Assembly: GCA_044370695.1 (NCBI GenBank)
Contig: JBILVB010000068.1
Span: 1 to 19,212, forward strand
Length of the DNA stretch: 19,212 bases
From: JBEIFW01 sp044370695
Lineage (GTDB): Bacteria > Actinomycetota > Acidimicrobiia > Acidimicrobiales > Ilumatobacteraceae
Direction of reading: 5' to 3'
Part shown: piece after piece, positions 14,631-19,212 of the stretch
Layout: the number at the start of each line of letters is the position of its first letter
Position numbering within the stretch: the stretch's first letter is position 1
Position numbers and translations under genes: made by a program
Notes under the pieces: generated by a model
Seen by the model: the letters and a program-made list of their open reading frames with translations, nothing else
Told to the model about the DNA's origin: nothing
Database searches by the model: none

Positions 14631-16057
14631 GCGGTGACATCACGGAGGGCCGCACGTTGTGGCACGGGCGCTTCGCGGCGGGGCCGGCCGAGGAGCTCTT
14701 GGCGTACACGGTGAGCCTGCCGTTCGATCGACGCCTGGCTGCCGACGACATCGCCGGGTCCCGGGCGCACGCTTCGATGCTCGGCCACGTCGGTCTGCTC
14801 GGCCCCGACGAACTCGCCTCGATCTTGCAGGCGCTCGACCAGGTCGACGACGAACTCGGCCAGGGGCGCTTCTCGTTCCTTTCTTCCGACGAGGACGTAC
14901 ACACAGCGGTCGAACGCCGGGTCACCGAACTCGCAGGTCCCGCCGGGGCGAAGCTCCACACCGGGCGTAGCCGCAACGATCAGGTCGCGACCGATCTTCG
15001 ACTGTGGTGCAAGCGAGAGCTGCGGGCCGTCGCCGGCCGCATCGTCGGTCTCCAGGACGTGCTGTGCGAGCGGGCGATCGCCGCCGGCGAGGCCCAGCTG
15101 CCGGGCTACACCCACCTCCAGCGGGCGCAGCCGGTGCTCCTCGCCCACCATCTGCTCGCACACGGATGGGCACTCGCCCGTGACGTCGATCGCCTGCTGG
15201 CCACGATCGCCCGTCTCGACGTCTCCCCGCTCGGCGCTGGTGCGCTCGCGGGCTCGTCGCTGCCACTGGATCCGGCCTGGACCGCCGAGCGCCTCGGGTT
15301 CGCCGCCGTGTTCGACAACTCGCTCGACGCCGTCTCCGACCGGGACTTCGTGGCCGAGGCGTTGTTCGACTTGGCGCTGGTGGGGATCCATCTGTCCCGG
15401 CTCGGCGAGGAGTGGGTGTTGTGGACCTCGGAGGAGTTCGGCTTCGCCCGGCTCGACGACGCCTACGCGACCGGGTCGTCGATGCTCCCGCAGAAGAAGA
15501 ATCCGGACATCGCCGAGCTGGCACGGGGGAAGGCCGGACGGTTGATCGGCGACCTGACCGGGCTGCTGGCCACTCTCAAGGGCCTCCCGCTCGCCTACAA
15601 CCGGGACCTGCAGGAGGACAAAGAACCGCTGTTCGACGCCGTCGAGCAGGTGTCGTTGGCCCTCGCGGCGATCGCCGGGATGATCGCGACCGCGACCTTC
15701 GACACCGGTCGCATGGCGGACGCGGCGAACGCGCCCCACACCGCCGCGACCGATCTCGCCGAATGGCTCGTCGTCGACGGGATGCCGTTCCGCCAGGCCC
15801 ACGCCGTCGTGGGGTCGCTCGTGCGGGCGTCGCTCCAGCCGGGCGCTCGTCCGCTCGCCCAGCTGGTCGCCGACCACCCCGATCTCGGCCCGGAGGCCGC
15901 GGCGCTCGTCGCCCCGGGGGTGGCGGCCCGCCGCCGCACGACCCCGGGCGGGGGCGGTCCGGGTCCGGTCGCCGCCCAACTCGAGCGGTTCCGCGAGCAT
16001 CTCGTGACCGCGCGGGCCCGCATCGAACCCACCACCCCACCTTCTGGAGTTCACTGA
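14627..16057 (+). CDS. argH: Argininosuccinate lyase
   Basis: Last step: splits argininosuccinate into arginine and fumarate; cytoplasmic homotetramer of the fumarase/aspartase superfamily. The protein has 476 residues. Marks in order: LWHGRF near the N-terminus, SDEDVHTAVERRVTEL at 87-102, HTGRSRNDQVATDLRLW at 111-127, YTHLQRAQP at 161-169 with the catalytic His163, and the signature GSSMLPQKKNPD at 283-294 with the catalytic Ser on its flexible loop. The C-terminal tail (about 440-476) is rich in Gly, Pro and Arg and is slightly longer than usual. The ATG overlaps the argR stop (ATGA) and has AGGAGG 4 bases upstream. In this window argH comes before argG, the reverse of M. tuberculosis. The stop shares one base with the argG start (TGATG). 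Confidence 0.96.
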   Translation: MSGDITEGRTLWHGRFAAGPAEELLAYTVSLPFDRRLAADDIAGSRAHASMLGHVGLLGPDELASILQALDQVDDELGQGRFSFLSSDEDVHTAVERRVTELAGPAGAKLHTGRSRNDQVATDLRLWCKRELRAVAGRIVGLQDVLCERAIAAGEAQLPGYTHLQRAQPVLLAHHLLAHGWALARDVDRLLATIARLDVSPLGAGALAGSSLPLDPAWTAERLGFAAVFDNSLDAVSDRDFVAEALFDLALVGIHLSRLGEEWVLWTSEEFGFARLDDAYATGSSMLPQKKNPDIAELARGKAGRLIGDLTGLLATLKGLPLAYNRDLQEDKEPLFDAVEQVSLALAAIAGMIATATFDTGRMADAANAPHTAATDLAEWLVVDGMPFRQAHAVVGSLVRASLQPGARPLAQLVADHPDLGPEAAALVAPGVAARRRTTPGGGGPGPVAAQLERFREHLVTARARIEPTTPPSGVH

Positions 16058-17385
16058 TGGGCAACGTCCTGGTCAACCTGCCGGTCGGCGAGCGAGTCGG
16101 CATCGCGTTCTCGGGTGGTCTCGACACCTCGGTCGCGGTCGCCTGGATGCGGGAGAAGGGTGCGATCCCGTACGCCTACACCGCCGACCTCGGCCAGTAC
16201 GACGAGCCGGATCTCGCCGGCGTGCCGGATCGGGCCGTCGGCTACGGGGCCGAGGTCGCCCGTCTCGTCGACTGCCGGGAGACCCTCGTCGCCGAGGGTC
16301 TCGTGGCCCTGCAGTGCGGGGCGTTCCACATCACGACGGCGGGGAAGACCTACTTCAACACGACCCCGCTCGGACGGGCCGTCACCGGCACGATGCTGGT
16401 TCGGGCGATGCACGACGACGGCGTCGACGTGTGGGGGGACGGCAGCACTTACAAGGGCAACGACATCGAGCGGTTCTACCGCTACGGCCTACTCGTCAAT
16501 CCGAAGCTCCGGATCTACAAGCCCTGGCTCGACCCGGTCTTCGTCAGCGAACTCGGCGGGCGCGCCGAGATGAGCGAGTTCCTCGTCGTGCGGGACCTCC
16601 CGTACCGGGCGAGCAAGGAGAAGGCCTATTCGACGGACGCCAACCTGTGGGGCGCCACCCACGAGGCCAAGGAACTCGAACTGCTCGGAACCTCGATGGA
16701 CATCGTGGAGCCGATCATGGGTGTCCGACACTGGGACTCCTCCACGGAGGTGGCGGCGGAGATCGTCACCGTCCGGTTCGAGGAAGGCTGGCCGGTCGAG
16801 ATCAACGGCCGCACGTTCGCCGACCACTTCGGTCTCGTCCACGAGGCGAACACGATCGGTGGCCGGCACGGCCTCGGCATGTGCGACCAGATCGAGAACC
16901 GGATCATCGAGGCCAAGAGCCGAGGCATCTACGAGGCTCCGGGGCTGGCGCTGCTCCACGTCGCCTACGAGCGACTGGTGACGGCGATCCACAACGAAGG
17001 CACGATCGACAACTACCGGACCTTCGGCCGGCGGCTCGGACGGCTCCTCTACGAGGGTCGCTGGTTCGATCCCCAGTCGCTGATGCTGCGCGAGTCCCTC
17101 CAGCGCTGGGTCGGTTCGGCCGTCACCGGGGAAGTGACGCTGCGCCTGCGCCGCGGCGACGACTACACGATCCTCGACACGGCGGGCCCGAACCTGACGT
17201 ACCAGCCCGAACGCCTGTCGATGGAGAGCGGCGAGGGTGCGTTCGGGCCGCTGGACCGAATCGGTCAGCTGACGATGCGGAACCTCGACATCGCCGATTC
17301 CCGGGACAAGCTCGCCGTGTACCAGCAGGCCGGCACGCTCGGGCCCGGCGGGGTCGGTCCGCTCGCGCTGGAGAGCGGGACCTGA
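16057..17385 (+). CDS. argG: Argininosuccinate synthase, long (E. coli/Streptomyces) type
   Basis: Joins citrulline and aspartate with ATP to argininosuccinate; cytoplasmic tetramer, 442 residues. The N-type ATP pyrophosphatase loop AFSGGLDTS is at 17-25. Then come YAYTADLGQYDEPDLAGVP, CGAFHITTAGKTYFNTTPLG, WGDGSTYKGNDIERFYRYG, EKAYSTDANLWGATHEAKEL and NRIIEAKSRGIYEAPG. By length and by these stretches it is the type found in E. coli and in Streptomyces coelicolor, not the roughly 400-residue type of M. tuberculosis. The ATG follows GGAG by 7 bases and overlaps the argH stop. The stop TGA overlaps the apparent CTG start of mpg. Confidence 0.97.
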   Translation: MGNVLVNLPVGERVGIAFSGGLDTSVAVAWMREKGAIPYAYTADLGQYDEPDLAGVPDRAVGYGAEVARLVDCRETLVAEGLVALQCGAFHITTAGKTYFNTTPLGRAVTGTMLVRAMHDDGVDVWGDGSTYKGNDIERFYRYGLLVNPKLRIYKPWLDPVFVSELGGRAEMSEFLVVRDLPYRASKEKAYSTDANLWGATHEAKELELLGTSMDIVEPIMGVRHWDSSTEVAAEIVTVRFEEGWPVEINGRTFADHFGLVHEANTIGGRHGLGMCDQIENRIIEAKSRGIYEAPGLALLHVAYERLVTAIHNEGTIDNYRTFGRRLGRLLYEGRWFDPQSLMLRESLQRWVGSAVTGEVTLRLRRGDDYTILDTAGPNLTYQPERLSMESGEGAFGPLDRIGQLTMRNLDIADSRDKLAVYQQAGTLGPGGVGPLALESGT

Positions 17386-17975
17386 GGCGCTGGGGCTCCG
17401 CCGATCTGCGCGGCGACAGCGTCGAGGTCGCCCCGCGCCTGCTCGGTCTCGTCCTCGCCGGACACGGCGTGCAGGGCCGGATCGTCGAGGTGGAGGCCTA
17501 CGGCGGGCGGCACGATCCGGCCAGCCATGCCTTCCGAGGCCGCACGACCCGCAACGCCAGCATGTTCGGGCCGGCGGGAACCCTCTACGTCTACCGCTCC
17601 TACGGCCTGCACTGGTGCGCGAACGTCGTGACCGGCCCGGTGGGTGACGGTCAAGCGGTGCTCGTGCGCGCCGTACTCGTCCTTCGGGGCGAAGACCTCG
17701 TGGTCGAGCGGCGTCGAGGTGTCGCGCGCCGGCATTGGTCCGATGGTCCCGGCAAGGTGTGCACCGCGCTCGGGATCAGCGGCGCCGACGACGGACGCGA
17801 CCTGCTCCTCGATCCCGAACTCGGGCTGTACGACGACGGGTCCGTCGTCGACGCGGTTCACGCAACGCCGCGGATCGGCATCACCAAAGCGGTCGACGTC
17901 CGGTGGCGCTGGTGCGCGACCATCGCGCCCGATGGACCTGATCGACGACCTCGCCGCCCGCGGACTCATCCATGA
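17382..17975 (+). CDS. mpg: 3-methyladenine DNA glycosylase (AAG/MPG family), apparent CTG start
   Basis: Base-excision repair enzyme that removes alkylated purines; cytoplasmic, monomeric. With a CTG start it has 197 residues, a normal length. Visible: VEVAPRLLGLVL at 14-25, the active-site block RIVEVEAYGGRHDPASHAF at 33-51 (Glu38 and Tyr40 match the catalytic Glu and base-stacking Tyr of human AAG; His49 also conserved), RNASMFGPAGTLYVYRSYG, HWCANVV, then GPGKVCTALGI, and TPRIGITKAVD near the end. No ATG, GTG or TTG occurs in frame for more than 50 codons upstream. The first one downstream (GTG 17469) would delete a conserved helix. CTG 17382 forms a CTGA overlap with the argG stop and follows GGAGAG by 6 bases. 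The 3' end overlaps tyrS by 44 bases. Confidence 0.88.
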   Translation: MRRWGSADLRGDSVEVAPRLLGLVLAGHGVQGRIVEVEAYGGRHDPASHAFRGRTTRNASMFGPAGTLYVYRSYGLHWCANVVTGPVGDGQAVLVRAVLVLRGEDLVVERRRGVARRHWSDGPGKVCTALGISGADDGRDLLLDPELGLYDDGSVVDAVHATPRIGITKAVDVRWRWCATIAPDGPDRRPRRPRTHP

Positions 17976-19182
17976 CTCGACCGATCGCGCCCTGCTGCGG
18001 GCGCGCCTGGCCGAGCGTCCGATCGGCGTCTACGTCGGCTTCGACCCGACCGCCGACAGTCTCCACGTCGGCAACCTGCTCGGCCAGGTGACGCTGCGCC
18101 GCTTCCAGCTCGCCGGGCACCGGGTCTTCCCACTCGCAGGCGGCGCGACCGGCATGATCGGGGACCCGGGCGGCCGCTCCGCCGAGCGCAACCTCCTCGA
18201 CCGAGACACGCTGCGGCACAACGTGTCGTGCATCAAGCGTCAGCTCGCATCGCTTCTCGAGTTCGACGGTCCGAACCCGGCGACCCTCGTGGACAACGCC
18301 GATTGGACGGCCTCGGTATCCGTGCTCGATTTCCTTCGTGACGTCGGTAAGCACGTCACGATCAACCAGATGCTCGCCAAGGAATCGGTCCGGACGCGCG
18401 TCGAGTCCGAGCATGGGATCTCCTACACCGAGTTCAGCTACATGCTGCTGCAGGCCAACGACTTCCGCCATCTCCGCGAGCACCACGACGTCGAGCTGCA
18501 GATGGGTGGCTCGGACCAGTGGGGGAACATCGTCGCCGGCATCGACCTGATCCGACGGGTGCTCGCGGCGCCCGCGTACGGCCTCACCTGGCCACTCGTC
18601 ACGAAGTCCGACGGGACGAAATTCGGCAAGTCGGTCGGAGGTGCCGTGTGGCTCGACGCGGCGAAGACCAGTCCGTACCAGTTCCACCAATTCTGGATGC
18701 AGACCGACGACGCCGACGTCGGCCGCTACCTGTTGCAGTTCAGCCTGCGCTCCGTCGCCGAGATCGAGACCGTCGCAGCCGAACACCTCGCTGCGCCGGA
18801 GCGCCGTCTCGGCCAGCGAGCTCTCGCCGACGACGTCACGGCGATGCTGCACGGCCGGGAAGCCACGGAGGCTGCCACCGCAGCGGCTGCGCTCCTGTTC
18901 GGCGGCGATCCGACCCGCGCGTCCGAGCGCGTCCTCGCCACGCTTGCCGGCGAGATCCCCACGACGAGGGTCGAATCGCAAGCGCTCGACGACCTCCTCG
19001 CGCTCGTGGTTCGCACCGGCCTCGCGAGCTCCAACGGTGATGCCCGGCGCGCCATCGACCAGCGAGGGATCTACGTCAACGGTCGCTCCGTCGGAGCCGG
19101 TGAGCCGGTGGAACTGTTGCACGGACGCTTCGTCCTGCTGCGGCGAGGGAAGAAGAACCACCACCTCGTCGTGCTCGGCTGA
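17932..19182 (+). CDS. tyrS: Tyrosyl-tRNA synthetase
   Basis: Charges tRNA-Tyr; class I aminoacyl-tRNA synthetase, cytoplasmic dimer, 416 residues. Class I signature: GFDPTADSLHVGNLL at 36-50, with HVGN in place of HIGH. GGATGMIGDPGGRSAERNLL at 70-89 follows. Tyrosine/ATP contacts are SYMLLQANDF at 169-178 and MGGSDQWGNIVAGIDLIRR at 191-209. The KMSKS loop is present as KFGKS at 230-234. A C-terminal S4 RNA-binding domain begins near 345 (TGLASSNGDARRAIDQRGIYVNGR). The ATG is chosen because MDLIDDLAARGLI matches the family's usual N-terminus; no clear ribosome site precedes it and it lies inside the end of mpg. mpg-tyrS adjacency is also known in M. tuberculosis. Confidence 0.97.
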   Translation: MDLIDDLAARGLIHDSTDRALLRARLAERPIGVYVGFDPTADSLHVGNLLGQVTLRRFQLAGHRVFPLAGGATGMIGDPGGRSAERNLLDRDTLRHNVSCIKRQLASLLEFDGPNPATLVDNADWTASVSVLDFLRDVGKHVTINQMLAKESVRTRVESEHGISYTEFSYMLLQANDFRHLREHHDVELQMGGSDQWGNIVAGIDLIRRVLAAPAYGLTWPLVTKSDGTKFGKSVGGAVWLDAAKTSPYQFHQFWMQTDDADVGRYLLQFSLRSVAEIETVAAEHLAAPERRLGQRALADDVTAMLHGREATEAATAAAALLFGGDPTRASERVLATLAGEIPTTRVESQALDDLLALVVRTGLASSNGDARRAIDQRGIYVNGRSVGAGEPVELLHGRFVLLRRGKKNHHLVVLG

Positions 19183-19191
19183 TGGCCCCGA

Positions 19192-19211
19192 CCTGGGTTC
19201 CGAACCTCAGG
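19192..19211. terminator. Possible hairpin after tyrS at the window edge
   Basis: CCTG-GGTT-CCG-AACC-T-CAGG can fold as two 4-base helices with one bulged T and a 3-base loop, 10 bases behind the tyrS stop. The window ends right after it, so a U-tract cannot be checked. An ATG at 19182 overlapping the tyrS stop opens a frame running through this hairpin (MAPTWVPNLR...), so the stretch may be the start of another gene instead. Confidence 0.25.
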
Positions 19212-19212
19212 C

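Noticed and set aside
17469..17471. GTG at 17469 as the start of mpg
   Set aside because: It would remove the conserved helix before the active-site block, has no ribosome site, and leaves an 80-base gap in an otherwise gapless operon.
1..19212. CRISPR arrays, insertion sequences, integrases, tRNA or rRNA genes, T-box leaders before pheS/tyrS
   Set aside because: No regularly spaced repeats, transposase or integrase motifs, or tRNA-like cloverleaf were seen. The upstream region of pheS is outside the window and tyrS has no leader because it overlaps mpg.

Overview
This is a GC-rich chromosomal window from an actinobacterium. The gene order pheS-pheT, arginine cluster containing argR, then mpg-tyrS is an actinobacterial arrangement also known from Mycobacterium tuberculosis. 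GTG starts are frequent, and several starts lack a Shine-Dalgarno sequence but have a -10-like hexamer a few bases upstream, which suggests leaderless mRNAs. The long argG of the Escherichia coli/Streptomyces type and the mixture of genes point away from Mycobacterium. A deep lineage such as Acidimicrobiia would fit, but that placement is a guess.

Layout. Positions 1-3085 hold the 3' part of pheS and a complete pheT (phenylalanyl-tRNA synthetase alpha and beta). Positions 3132-10001 are a mixed block of eight genes on both strands. They are a CPA2-type cation/proton antiporter, a lipoprotein family-16 glycoside hydrolase translationally coupled to a DUF2254 membrane protein, a 55-residue two-helix membrane protein, a stand-alone acyl-CoA dehydrogenase, a YqgE/AlgH (UPF0301) protein, a DUF4230 membrane-anchored protein, and a Thr/Pro-rich lipoprotein of unknown function. 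Positions 10096-19182 are one very tight transcription unit: argC-argB-argD-argF-argR-argH-argG-mpg-tyrS. Every junction overlaps (4, 4, 4, 4, 4, 1, 4 and about 44 bases), so no base between genes is left untranslated.

How it works together. ArgB, ArgC and ArgD carry N-acetylglutamate to N-acetylornithine; ArgF, ArgG and ArgH carry ornithine to arginine; ArgR is the arginine-responsive repressor. Two ARG-box-like operators in tandem (10096-10113 and 10116-10133) lie directly in front of argC and cover its likely -10 element. The cluster would therefore be self-controlled, and the DNA glycosylase and tyrosyl-tRNA synthetase at its end may be partly under the same switch. The gene for the step between N-acetylornithine and ornithine (argJ, usually between argC and argB in this phylum, or argE) is absent and must lie elsewhere.

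I found no CRISPR array, transposase, phage gene, rRNA or tRNA, and nothing I would call a wholly new system. The most interesting points are the tandem ArgR operator on a probably leaderless argC promoter, the missing argJ, the apparent CTG start of mpg inside a CTGA stop/start overlap, and the extension of the arginine operon into mpg-tyrS. No intergenic stretch exceeds about 140 bases.
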